Positions 10,722 through 22,100 of a stretch of 64,000 bases of DNA are shown piece by piece. How positions within the stretch are numbered: the stretch's first letter is position 1; each line of letters begins with the position of its first letter. This DNA is from Brachypodium distachyon. Taxonomy: Eukaryota > Streptophyta > Magnoliopsida > Poales > Poaceae. Location of the stretch: contig NC_016131.3 in assembly GCF_000005505.3 (NCBI RefSeq), forward strand, positions 51,321,355 through 51,385,354, read 5' to 3'. Position numbers and translations under genes: made by a program. The notes beneath the pieces are model-generated. The model was not told where the DNA came from. It made no database searches and worked only from the letters and a program-made list of their open reading frames with translations.

Positions 10722-13700
10722 TGAAGCGATCCTCCCCCTTACTAGGGTTCGATCTCTGTGCTTACTGTGCTAGTCCCTGGATCGACTTACTAGCACACAC
10801 AGTTTCATGATGAAATATACAGAAACAAAGGTCAAAGTACTTTATTACAAAGCATCATCCAGAATTTAAATAGTACTTACAACCTCGCATGACCTCTTGG
10901 GCCAGCATAAACAAATACTGTATCAACAGCATAAAACATTGTTTTCAAAACTGCAGCGGAAAATGGTAGAACAAAAGGGCCTCAACTACTCCAAGGTGAG
11001 AGCATGTTGGAATGTAAGCACATGACCCACAACATAACGACGAACCTCACTCATCGTCGGATCCACCTGCATTGTTAATTGCAGCCACTACGTGGTCAAT
11101 ACATTTGAACGTATTGGCAAGTTCACCAGAGTTATAAAGGACCTACCAATTACATGCATAATTTGGCTATGTGGAGTTTGGCTGTTTGCATAAAAACATC
11201 ATAGTTCAATCCTATCATTTTTAATCAAGTAGTTTTGAATTCTATTGGACACAGGGTAGAATCACCCATGCTACTATTAACCTAGGCACATTCAGTAGAA
11301 ACATCAATGCTCCTACCCAGTTCAATCCATTCATTTTATTAGGAAATTGGAATTAGTGAGACCTTCCTTACATCCCCAATATCTAGTTGCTCATAATTGT
11401 CCGTAACCGGGACACGGCTAAGTACTTAGTTTGACACTCTCGAGAGGTTGTACACATTCCCCACAAGAAATCGACGTGTTAATCCCTTGCTGTCCTCAGG
11501 ATAGAGTAGCAACGGCATCGATTACAGGAATTTTCAGAACATATTCCCCCAAACCACCTGAGGGACGCGTTCCAACCTACACTGCTACATACCGATGTCA
11601 CCTCAGATCCAGGTTCATATTTCTTACATCCATCCTGGCAGAGCCCATAATACCATGTGGTTCTACTGGAAGCTACAAAACAGGAAACTAGTCAAGTCTC
11701 TGGTTACCCTAGGTGGCATTCCTCAGTTGCAACGCAGGCGCTCCCATAGAAATGGCGAGACGACTCATAGAAATGGACCCATAGAAATGGACCTGACGTC
11801 GCATACATCTCCACTTCCTCAAAGCAGCCCACCCAGGACGGTTCATTGAATTACTTGTTTTGCCATACACTAGGAAAACTATAATGTAATTCAATAGTAT
11901 CACATTGTGAAGATACCACCCTCGTATATTGTCATAGCATAGCATTTTACTATCACGATGGCAATTGGTGGTGAGGACATGCAAAGGTATCCTATACTAC
12001 TAGGAGAATCATAGCTAGCATAGATACAATAATAATCCTAACAATGCAACTAATAAAATCTAGTGCATAATAAAATAATAGGATGATGGTCAAAGTGAAC
12101 TTGCCTTGATATTAGTTGCTATTCAAGCACTGTTCGCAAACACACAGTTCGCTCTCCGAGAAAACTAAACCAAATACAAACAACACATACATAAACATAC
12201 AACACAATCAAAAGTAAAATATATGCCATGATGCAAGGCAAAACATGTGACATTTTTGGGTTGATTTTATTTTATTTGGGTGATCAACTGGTCCTAAGCA
12301 TTGATAATTTAAGATTAATGCATTAGGTTTAAAAAGAAAAAGCAAAAGCTAGGGTTAAACCCTAAAATAAGGTTTTCTTTGCATTTGCAAAAAAATTTAA
12401 TTCAAAATATTTATTTCTCTGCCCTAATGGACAGAGGACATCAAAACAAAATTTTGGGCACTGGTTTCATTTAAAAAGGACCCCTAGATAATTAGTTATG
12501 AATTAAATGGCATTAAACACTATTCTATAAATTGACTGTGATTCAAATATTCAAATTTGAAATTGTACAGTGCCAAAAGATTCTACATTTCCTAAGGATT
12601 CCAGAAAGGTGTGGATCATCAAATTTGGCCAAACAGATTAAAAGATATGATCATTTGAAGTTACAGGGGCTTTTCTGCAAAAGAGCCATTTCTAATTATT
12701 CCGGGAATTAAAAATTAGATTTTCATTTTATAAAAATAGGTGCCACGTGTCGCTATCTTATTGGATGATACCGGTTCTTTTAAGTGAATTAACAGGATCT
12801 AATCCTAGCCGTTGATTTAGATCGGACGGACGAGAGGCGGGCTAGGGTTTACCGACGGCGGCGGCGGTCACCGGAGACGGAGGAGATGGCGGCGCGGGGT
12901 GCTCCAGCGACGTGGACGGCTCAGGGAAGTGCGCGGGAGGTGCGGCGCGTCGAGGCGGGGTCGGGGACGCAGTCGGCGACGCTCGGGGACGGCGGAGCTG
13001 ACGTCTAGGACGGCGCCAAGACGGCGGCGGGCGGCGGAGCTCCGGCGAGTGACGGGCGGCACGGTTCCGGCGGCTAGGGGGCACCATAAACAAAATCACG
13101 TGTGTCAAAAGAAGCGCAAGGTCGAGGCACTCCAGAGATTTGAAGATGCGGGCGGAATGGCTCACCGGCAAGGTCGGCGCGGCGCGAGAACGGCAGCAGC
13201 GGCAGAGCTCTTCGGCGGTGAAATCCGGCAGCGTGCGCGTGAAGACGGTGAAGCAAGCGGGGGAAAGAAGAGAGGGGGCTCCGGGTTTTATAGTGACGCG
13301 GTCGACTCGTTTCGGGAAGATCGGGAGGGGCCGATCCCGGAGAGGGCGGCGTGCGGGGTGCGGTGCGGACTCGGCGGCGTGACGCGGGCGGCTTTCCTAA
13401 CGAGGAAGAAAGCCCTGACAGGTTGGCCCCACCTGTCAGTGGCTGCGGGCGCGTGGGCGGGGGCCGGTTCGGCTAGGGCGGTTCGGGCACGGTCGGTTCT
13501 GGGCCGGTCCGGCCCAAGTGGTCGGACCGGTCCGGTTTCCCCTCTTTTTTCTTTTCTTTTTCCCTTTTTCTCATTTCTTTGATAACTTTTGAGTTTGAAC
13601 TCCAAGTTGGCCCAAATAAATTCCAGAATTTTTTTAAAATCATGGTTTATCATGATTCAACTTTTGGGAGTTATTCCCCTCAAAATAAAATATATAAAAT

Positions 13701-14001
13701 TACATTTGCCCTATAAATGCCTTTAGGACTATATAACTATTTAAATAAATAATTTTTCAACTCCAAATAAAATCTTAAAAATTATGGGATAGCTCATATA
13801 TGCAATAGACCCCTTTTATAAATAAAACCTTATTGGTTTGAAGATTCAAAGCTCAAATGGGTGTAAACCCTAGGGTTTAAATTGAAATAAAATCTTTTCA
13901 AAGCCTTTTTGAGATTCAAATTTGAATTCAAATATGCAATTGTGGCATGATGCTCATGGATGCAATGCATATGAAAGGATTTGAAATTTTGGTATGTTAC
14001 A
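10722..14001 (-). mobile_element. Solo LTR B (3280 bp), chromovirus family
   Basis: Minus strand TGTAACATACC…GATCGCTTCA. On plus it starts tgaagcgatcc at 10722 and ends atgttaca at 14001. A perfect TGAAC duplication flanks it (10717-10721, 14002-14006). It sits between the protease and RT codons of element A, which continue on both sides (…GTAPVH and RRPYK…). It shares blocks with the LTRs of E and F (for example the ctaagtacttag region near 11430). A promoter-like GC-rich zone spans about 12830-13520, with TATAAAA on minus at 13286-13292 and the palindrome at 13415-13439. No internal element sequence remains, so it arose by LTR-LTR recombination. Confidence 0.92.
13286..13292 (-). promoter_or_regulatory. 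Probable TATA box of solo LTR B
   Basis: TATAAAA on minus, within the GC-rich zone about 710 bp from the LTR start at 14001. Its relative place matches the TATATAA of element E. The transcription start is not determined. Confidence 0.55.
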
Positions 14002-14006
14002 TGAAC

Positions 14007-15640
14007 AGGAGCAGTTCCTGGTTCGAGTTCGATCACAAACTCAACCGCTCTGTCGGGAGGCATGCCTGGTAAGTCTTCAGGAAAAACATCCGGGAATTCG
14101 CAAACCACCTGAACAGATTCCAAAGTTGGAAGTGGCTTTGTGTCTAGAGAGTAGAGCTGAGTGTTTGTGGCCTTAGAAGAGTGGAAAGTGACTATCTGGC
14201 CAGTGGAGTGTGTTAGAATGACAGACTTGGCAGCACAGTCTATCAAAGCTTGATGAGGTTTAAGCCAATCCATCCCTAGAATGACATCAATGTCAGAGGG
14301 ACCGAGAACTAGGAGGTCGGCGAAGAAGACAAATTGCCGATTTGGATTCGGGTGCCCCGACTTATCCTGGTTGTCCTAGACTGGGATCCAAGGGTTTGGA
14401 TTAGAACAGGGGTAAGCAAGGTGTCTTGTTGCAAGTCAATTGCTTGTGCAAAGGAGTGCGAAACAAAAGAATGTGATGCTCCAGTGTCAAATAATACTTT
14501 AGCAAGTACAGAATTAACATGCAAATTACCGATGACAACGTCGGTAGCTTCCTCTGCTTGCTCAGCATTGACATGATTGACACGGGCACGGCTGGCATTA
14601 GACTTGTTGTTGTCATAAGACCTTTGCTGATTACCCTGAGCTGGAACCATCGCCTGGCTTGGAGGAGGGCGAGGTGCTGCCTGAATCTGATTCAGAGGGC
14701 AGTGAGTAGCAATGTGGCCTGGCTGTTTGCACTTGTAACATACTCTGGTGTCACTGTTCTGATTCTGAGGTCTTTGCTGCCCATTGTAGCTCTTGAGAGA
14801 GACAGCCTGGGAGGGTGGGCGGGAACCTTGACCACCGTTCCTCTGACCATATGCTGGACGGACAGTTGCGTTGTTGGGAACCCACAACCTCCGTTTTTGA
14901 GAACCAGCATTGTTGTTGCCCGAGGAAGAAGACCCAGTATCACAAGAGTGTTTGCGAGAATCCTCAAACTGTGCACGGCCAAGTTCAGCTTGCAGAGCAG
15001 TATTGACCAAGTCCTCAAGAGAATTGCACCTGATGAGATTGAGAGCATACTTGAGCGACGGACTCAGACCCTTGCGAAACCTTTCTTGTTTCTTTAAGTT
15101 AGTAGAGATCTCATCGCCAGCATAGCGAGCAAGACGGTTGAAATCCTTGCAGTATTTGAGAACAGAACTCTTGCCCTGAGTCAGACTGCAGAATTCCTCC
15201 CGCTTTCTGTCCATCAGACCAGCTGGGATGTGGTGCTTTAGGAAAGCGTCCTAGAAGTCAAACCAAGTGATGACTTCATCAGGGTGCTTGGAGGCTTGGA
15301 AATTCTCCCACCATGCGGCTGCTTCACCTCGGAGGAGGTAGGTCGCAAAAGGAACCTTGTCCTCATTTGCCACACGAACCGTGCAAAGAGCGCGGACCAT
15401 CTCACGAAGCCAGTCATCAGCATCAAATGGTTCTAAAGGTAGAGAGAAAGTCCTTGGATTGAGAGCAAGGAATTCCTTGATGGAAAACCTGCCATTAGCT
15501 CCATTGTTTGCATTGTTGCCCTAATTGTTTTGCTGGTCATTCATACGCTCAAGGATTTGTCCCATCTGAAGCAGTATGTTGCCCAACTCAGGCAGAGGAG
15601 GAGGAGGATCACGACGAACAGGTGCCACCCTGTTTGCACA
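14007..15640 (-). pseudogene. Element A gag and protease
   Basis: Begins near 15640 with a proline-rich N-terminus (RRDPPPPLPELGN). The capsid-type retrotransposon Gag domain (ALCTVRVANEDKV, AAAWWENFQ, then KREEFCSLTQGKSSV) follows, with a basic linker, zinc knuckle CYKCKQPGHIATHC and protease [15 protein letters not shown]. Two in-frame TAG stops (15521-15523 and 15251-15253 on plus) interrupt Gag. A frameshift near 14335 breaks the protease before FFADLLVLG. The segment MDWLKPHQALIDC to GTAPVH is open up to the solo LTR B site at 14006. Domain order and motifs are those of Tekay-type chromoviruses; function is lost. Confidence 0.85.
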
Positions 15641-15866
15641 ATGATTTACAGAACAGTTGAAACATAATGCATAACGTAAACCTCAAAGACAGGATTAAAG
15701 GACAACATGAAGTCTGAGATATCACATAGTGCGATCCAAAGATTTATTGATTACAACCATCCAAAACAAAGGAAAGATTACACTACTCATCTTGCCATTC
15801 ACAACGCGCAGGAAGTGTGGCCATAGATGGAACTACGGATACAAAAGACCTATCCTGACAAAGCTG
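15641..15866 (-). other. Spacer between ORF0 and gag in element A
   Basis: AT-rich linker with no open frame. Element E has an equivalent 294-bp gap in the same place. Confidence 0.5.
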
Positions 15867-16612
15867 TCAAAACCTCGGCAGTAACTGCGGAGAGTACGGG
15901 AACACGTACGCATCTGCCTTCTGTTCCCCGTACAGGAACTGACGTGGAAGGTACGTACTCTCGATCACTCTTGGTGGGCCACGTGCTGGAGTAAATCCAT
16001 CCACTTGAAACGCATGGAGTCTCTCAGGAGCAGGAGGTCTTGGAGGATAGCGAATTTCATTCTCGTACATTCCTGCATCAACCACGGCGAAGAGGTGACC
16101 GAGCGCTATCCACAGCTGCTTGCGGTAGTGGTCGATCTTAGCGCGCATGTTTGCCATCATGTGCTCCTGGCTTGTCACGAAGTTGCAGAAATTGTAGATG
16201 TCATTCGCAACCTTCTCATCAGGAAAGCCTGGAAGTGTGAAGAACTTGTGCTCGCACGTGATGAAGCCCCTTGGGATGTGCTTGAACGGTCCTTTGTCCA
16301 GCCTTTCGTACTTCCTGCGGAGCAGGGCCACGCACATGTACGCCACCTGTTGGATTGCCAACTCAATGGTATGCCCAGTTCCCACTGCTTTGTGCACTAG
16401 AAACTTTTCTGAAGGCACGTCTTGGTGGAGGCGGACAACGGCACGGTAGTACTCCTGGTTGAAGTCCCGGTAATCCTCGAATACCGTGCACTCCGGCTGG
16501 TATCGGAAATGATTTGCCTCATGATCTCACGGAGCACCTCAAGAAAACCTTGGGTTGTCTCACAGTTGGACATAAAGACCACCTGTCGACAAGAAGGAGT
16601 GTAGAGCGACAT
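15867..16612 (-). pseudogene. Element A ORF0 (upstream ORF of unknown function), frameshifted
   Basis: Lies between the primer-binding site and gag. An ATG at 16610-16612 opens a frame (CETTQGFLEVLREIMRQII). A 1-nt shift near 16500 moves to the frame FRYQPECTVFEDYRDFNQ, which stays open through ALLRRKYERLDKGPFKHI and VANDIYNFCNFVTSQ to a stop at 15867-15869. The product would be about 245 aa, mostly helical and without transmembrane segments. Place and rough pattern (an AIQQ…YMC…RRKYE helix followed by an aromatic/basic turn) recall ORF0 of elements C and E, but direct similarity is weak and homology is only suspected. The function of this class of upstream ORF is not known to me. Confidence 0.65.
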
Positions 16613-16955
16613 CTGAAAGAAAGTGATTGCAGGATTAGAACTTTGGAAGAACTAGCTTTATCTATGCACTATAGATATGAGCTAAACAAGAAGGAATGGT
16701 CTTTTCTCCGACAACGAAAACCACAAAAGAACTTGAATGCCACCAACTAAAAGGAACTACGGAAAACAAACCCCGAGATACCTAGTTTATAAACTGAGGG
16801 AAGAGGGAATTTTTCAAAACAAGAAGGGTGGGTGCGTGGGAAAAGAAGAAAAATCAGAGTCTCCTTTTCCATTTTTCAAATAGTTTAGAGATGAAAATAG
16901 TTACTAGACTCAACTTCGACCATTTCTAGCCAGGAAGAAACCTAAGGGCAGTGAG

Positions 16956-16967
16956 GCTCTGATACCA
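16956..16967 (-). other. Element A primer-binding site (initiator tRNA-Met)
   Basis: TGGTATCAGAGC on minus, three bases (ATT) inside the 5' LTR end at 16971. It is complementary to the 3' end of plant initiator tRNA-Met, as in elements C and E. Confidence 0.88.
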
Positions 16968-16970
16968 AAT

Positions 16971-18350
16971 TGTGAGACCCCGAGACTGAATTTATGCAAT
17001 TTAGCCCCAAATGCTAACTCACGCATAAATCAAGCCCCAGTGCCTCCCTACGATGAACACTTCACAACATGCACGCAATGTGTTCACCGCAGGTTGGAAC
17101 AACAATGATATCATTACATCACTCTAGGACACAAGAATTAAGTCAACTCATACGTGGAATAAAATACCAAGCTATTACAATGCACGGGCACATGTCCAGA
17201 ATGATCATTACACCAGCGGAAGCAAATTAGGCCCGAGTACGGACAAATTACAATTATTGCCTGAGAGGCTGAAACTGAAAGGGGAGCCCGCCACAAGTTC
17301 ACAGAACCCTGCTCTGGAATCTTCCGGCTAAATGTCGAAGCGGTTGTCGTCAAACTCCACAAAGTAACCACTCACCTGTTCCTCTGGAAACTCTGGAGAA
17401 AACAACGTTGCAAAGCAACTGAGTACAAAGTACTCGCAAGACTTACGGGAGATCTAAACTAGATATGCAACATGTCTCAAAAGATGGATAAAAGGGTGGG
17501 GTTATGCAGCAGCGATATATCTTGAGAGACTCACTAATGACATCGTCTAACTAGAGGATAAGGAGCGTCTACCAAGTGAAGTGATCTTCTAATATCTAAC
17601 ACCAAACAAACACAACCTTTTATCACCCCCTCAACCCCTTGTGAGGAAATGATCCAAAGGCACTCACACTTAAGCAGTTTTAAGCATATCCATGGTTAAG
17701 GCTAATTACTACTCAAATTTAGGAGGTTAAGTTAATTAATTGGTATGAGTTCTCTATGATCAAGTAATGACCAATCAAGTCGTCCATAACTGCGGACACG
17801 GCTTTCAAAAGATTTATCCCTGCAGGGTGTGCCAATTTACCCGTACACGTTCGTCCAACCCTTGACGCCACTAGCATGGAACACACGCAAAAGCATGTGC
17901 CGGCAGGATTGAGCGACACGACGTTTCCAAGGCCCACAACTAATCCAGGGAACCACCCAACTGAGTCTAATCCAAAACGAGAGCCCGGCCGAAGCGTCGT
18001 ACAGACTCAAGAGTTGCGTGGACAACTGGTAGTGGTTCAGTGTCCGCAGAATGACCACTCCAGACTAGTGCCGCAATCCTATATGTATGCAAAGTACCAA
18101 CAAAATCTCCAAGCACAACACGAGTGTATATGCGATATGCCAAATGGAATGCCCGAACTATGTGGCCCCTGGAAGAGCTATGAAACGAGTACTAAGCCGA
18201 GGGGGAACCCATATATTCTCCCACGAGCGGTTAGTGCAAAGTTTCTTGGGTCGGCGAAAACGAGAACTCAGTCCTTAGGTCGGCGCCAATGGATCAAAAC
18301 ACCAAGCCGAGGGGGAACCCATATATTCTCCCATCGTTGCCTTGTGCAGG
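16971..18350 (-). repeat. Element A 5' LTR, inner part
   Basis: Aligns with 5818-6880. It retains the 311 bp (17125-17435) absent from the other LTR. Near 18304 it carries a second copy of a 31-bp block found at about 18195. Similarity to the other LTR ends abruptly after cttgtgcagg at 18350, where RIRE2-2 sequence begins. Confidence 0.85.
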
Positions 18351-19177
18351 GTAGGATTAGACAACCACTGTTCCTTGGATTGGACAGGTAACTACCCGTC
18401 GGTCGGCTCGTTTACTGAGCCGTGCGCCTTACTCCTTGCCTTGGTGGGACCGCACGTCCCGCGCCCGCCACGCGCCCGCGTGGCGCTGCCTACTGGGCCC
18501 TACGCCCGAGGTGGGGGCACGCGCCCGGGAACCCCCAGTCCCAGCAAGTCGACCCCGGGAAGCACCTGGGCCCAACGCACCCGGTAACCCCTCCCGGGAA
18601 GCAGCTTCCCGGGAGGTGCCCAGGCGGGAATATTCCCCGAAGCCCCGGTAGCCCCTTCCGGGCTGGTAGCTTGCCGGGGAGCTCATAGACGCTCCCCGTG
18701 ATGAGACCTTCCCGGGAACAGGGCCCACGCGTCGCGCAGCGGTGGTACCCCGGGTGCCACGGGTGCGACAGTAGCCCCCGAGCGTGGGCCGGCATCACCT
18801 GTTCCCGGAAGGGCCTCCCCCTGGTCGGTTGCCGGGCTACGCCCTTAACCGACGCGTGGGCCCTGATCAGTCGCGGGCCCGCGTCCCTTCGCTACCCCGT
18901 GTATGGCGCCGTTACAAGCGGAGTAGTGGACGCGCGATCTCCGCCGTAACTCCCCCCCCCCTAAGTAGGGTAGTTAAGGCCACTCCGCGCTTTACTCTCA
19001 GTGATTAGGAGTTATCCCCGCGCACCCGTGGGGTACAGAACCGGCCGTTACCAAACGGCCGAGCGTCATAAAGCCTCTACTGTTGCCAAAAAGGGGAACA
19101 ACACTTTGCCCCTTCGCCTCCATCCTCTTCTGCATCTCGTATCCCTGCGCTGCTGCCAGCTTCCGCCCTCGCTTTCC
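18351..19177 (+). other. GC-rich leader upstream of the antisense gene of RIRE2-2
   Basis: Very GC-rich, with many cccggg-containing inverted repeats, including the perfect palindrome at 18590-18616. No protein-like frame. It must contain the promoter and 5' leader of the antisense gene and possibly residual LTR; I can separate neither from sequence alone. Confidence 0.45.
18590..18616. repeat. Perfect 13-bp inverted repeat with 1-nt centre
   Basis: Arms cctcccgggaagc and gcttcccgggagg are separated by a single A. The flanks add cctggg/cccagg pairing, so the RNA or single strand could fold into a longer hairpin. Confidence 0.9.
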
Positions 19178-22100
19178 ATGGCGCCCCCCACCAGCAGGAA
19201 GGGGAAGGAGGTCCAAACCTTGAAGAAGCCCGCGCCATGCAAGACCGAGGCGGCAATCAAAGCGGCCGCCGCCAAGGACCAGAAGAGGCGGGAGATGCGC
19301 GCCACAGTCGCCTTCTTCCGCCCTGGCTATAACGGCGAGGCGCTGGGGAAGCTCCGGCACGCCGTCGCCTCCAGCTTTAACGAGCACGGGGAGACGCAGA
19401 TCTTATCAGTTCATCGTCCGGTCGGGGAAGAAGATTGAAAAAGAGTGGCGGGGCGACTGGTGCTTGGTCCGGGTGGAGGACCCCCAGGAGTTCATCTAGT
19501 CGCCGATGGCGTTGCCGGTACCCCAGAACGGCTGGCAGGACAGGTACCACCGCGACGCCGACCTCCTCCCCATCGTGGAGAAGATCAAGGCGCTGCGGCT
19601 AGCGGGGCTCACCGATGTCGACGTGGCACGCACCTTCGTCCATCGGCGCATAGCCCCGCTGTAGCTACGCTCCCGGCCCGCGTGGATGTACACGGGTTCC
19701 GGGGACAGGACACGCCTCCAGGCGGATGGCATGGACTTGGAGGCCCTCAGTACATGGGTGAGGGGGATCTCCGACGAGATCTTCCAATCAACGGAGTTCC
19801 TGCCGGGGGTTTCCGCTCTCCACGCCGGTGTCAAGGCGCTCAGCGACATCGTCGGCGCCTTCCCGCCCTGCAACGAGTGGGGGCTGATGGACGACACCCC
19901 CACCCGGGTCCCGCACGCTCCCCCACAAGCACCCCGTGGGAAGCAGGTGCTCGAGGAGAGAGAGGGCGGATCCGAGCAGCGGGCCCTCCCTCCGGTCGCT
20001 GGACGACGAGGCGGGACAGGTGGCTGCGTCCCCGGAAGTCGTCGCTGTGGAGGACCATGACGAGGAAAGCAGCGACAGCGCGCCCTAGATCGTGAGAAGA
20101 TCGAGGGCGTTCGTAGCGGCCGCAGCCCTCTCGTCAACGGCGACGTCCACCCCAGCAGCGGCCACCAACCTGGCAGCGGCGGCCGCTTCTGGGGCACCCG
20201 TCGGAACCTTGACGGCATCCGCGGCAACAGGGGCCGCGGGTGCCTCGGCGGCGGCCTGTGCCTTGACGGCGGCCGCCAGCACCGCGGCGGGAACCGGTCC
20301 CGGGGTGCCCGCCGGTACCTCGGCAGCGCCAGCGCCTGCGGGGGTCACCGGCGCCCCGGCAACGGCCTTCGCCCCGGTAGCTGGGGCCTCCGCGAGTTAG
20401 GCTCCCGACGCCGCGGCAGCCTTGCCGTCGACACCCGGAGTTCTCCGGGTCACGACGATGCCGCGGGCACCCACGGCGCCGCTCGCTCGTGGGGTCTTCC
20501 GGGGTTTCGCGCTACGGTGCAACCCCCCGAAGTCCTCCTCGCCGGCGGGTGCCAGCAAGAGGGCGAGGAGCAATTCCCCGCCCGGCACACCAAGCAAGAG
20601 GACGCGCGCCGACGCAGGCGGCACCTCCGACCCCGCTGCCACGGGGGTCGGCAGCGGCGCGGGAGTGTCCCTTGGCGACCCAGCCTCAACGGAGGCAGGG
20701 CCGGCACCGGGTATGTCTTTGTTAATTCTCTGCACCTACAATTTCTGTTAGCTAGGCTCATGAACGTACCTCCTTTCTGTAGTGGGCGGCAGCTCGCCCG
20801 CGGCAATCCTTGTGGATGCTCCCGCCGGCGCAGGCGAAGCAGAGGAGGCTGCCCCGGCAAGCCCGACGGCCGCACAAGGTAACCGCCTTGGTCGCTCTTG
20901 TCCGCCTTTGAAGGCGCCATCCCTCGCTGATCCTCACGCTTCTCATTGTTGCAGGCACAAGTGCGCCCATGCCCGGGACGGGCGCGGCTGTGGTCGATCC
21001 TGACCCGGTCGTCGAGGCCGTGAGGGCGGAGGTGGAGCCGGAACTAGCCCGCACATCCAGTCCCGCTGCGGCGGACTCAGCGGCAGCAGGGGGCACCGCC
21101 GCCGCTGTGACGGCTGTGCCCGACGACGCGCCCGTAGGCGCGGGCGCGGCCGGCGCAGGCTCACCTGCCGCCCAGCAGGGGACAACCCCCGCCGGAAGCA
21201 GGGAGGCTTTTCCAGCCCCGGGGCCCCTGGGCGCAAGCGCAAGGGGAGTTGTCGGGGAAGGACAGGAAAGCCCCCGGGAGCAGGCTGGCGACCCCGCGCA
21301 CAGCCCCACAGCGGCGGCAGGGGCTTCATCGTCCTCGGCGGCTTTCCCTGGTACCAAACCCAGCACCCTCGCCGGGGTCGCTTGGAACCCCCTTACCTGG
21401 GATCCGAGCGTCTTTGAGCGGGGGCACCGGTTCCTGGACGCCGTCCGGGACCAGCAATTGGCCTTCGTCACCTCCTTCAACGAGGTGAGGGAGCACCACA
21501 CCACCGCCAAGAATCAACTCGACGAGGTGCGGGAGGCCGTGGAGAGAGAGCGGCGTGAACTCTCCCGGCTGCGCGAGGAGGCGCGCCTCGCCGAAGAGGA
21601 GGCGCGGCTGGCCTGGCAAGCCCCGGAGGCCGCACGGGAGCCGATGGTCTCAGAGGCCGAGCTCCGCCGGGAGATGGAGGCCCAGCGTGCGCAGCTTCAG
21701 GGGAAGCTGGACTCGATGGCGGCCACCCTCGAAGCGGCCCGGAAGGAGCACGCCGAAGTGCTTGCAATGGCCCAGACGCGGCTGAACGAGAAGAGCGAAC
21801 TGATTGCCAATTATCGCGGGGAAATCCAAGGCCTCCGCGTCATGCTGGAGGTGCAAGTCAAGGCTGCTAAGGATGCGGCGAGAGCGACGGCTTGGCATGA
21901 GGCCGAGCTCACCTTCGCTAAAGACAGAGCGGCCAGGCTTGAGGCCGAGTTGGCTGCCGTCCGGGAAGAGCTCGCCAAGGCCGGCGAGGACAGCGCGACC
22001 AAGGCCACAGAGCTTGCGAAGCTGGAGGGCCGCGGTCAGCAGGGCCAAGAAGGCCGCACAGGATGCCCGACTCCATCACGGCACGCTGATCGGGCAGTGG

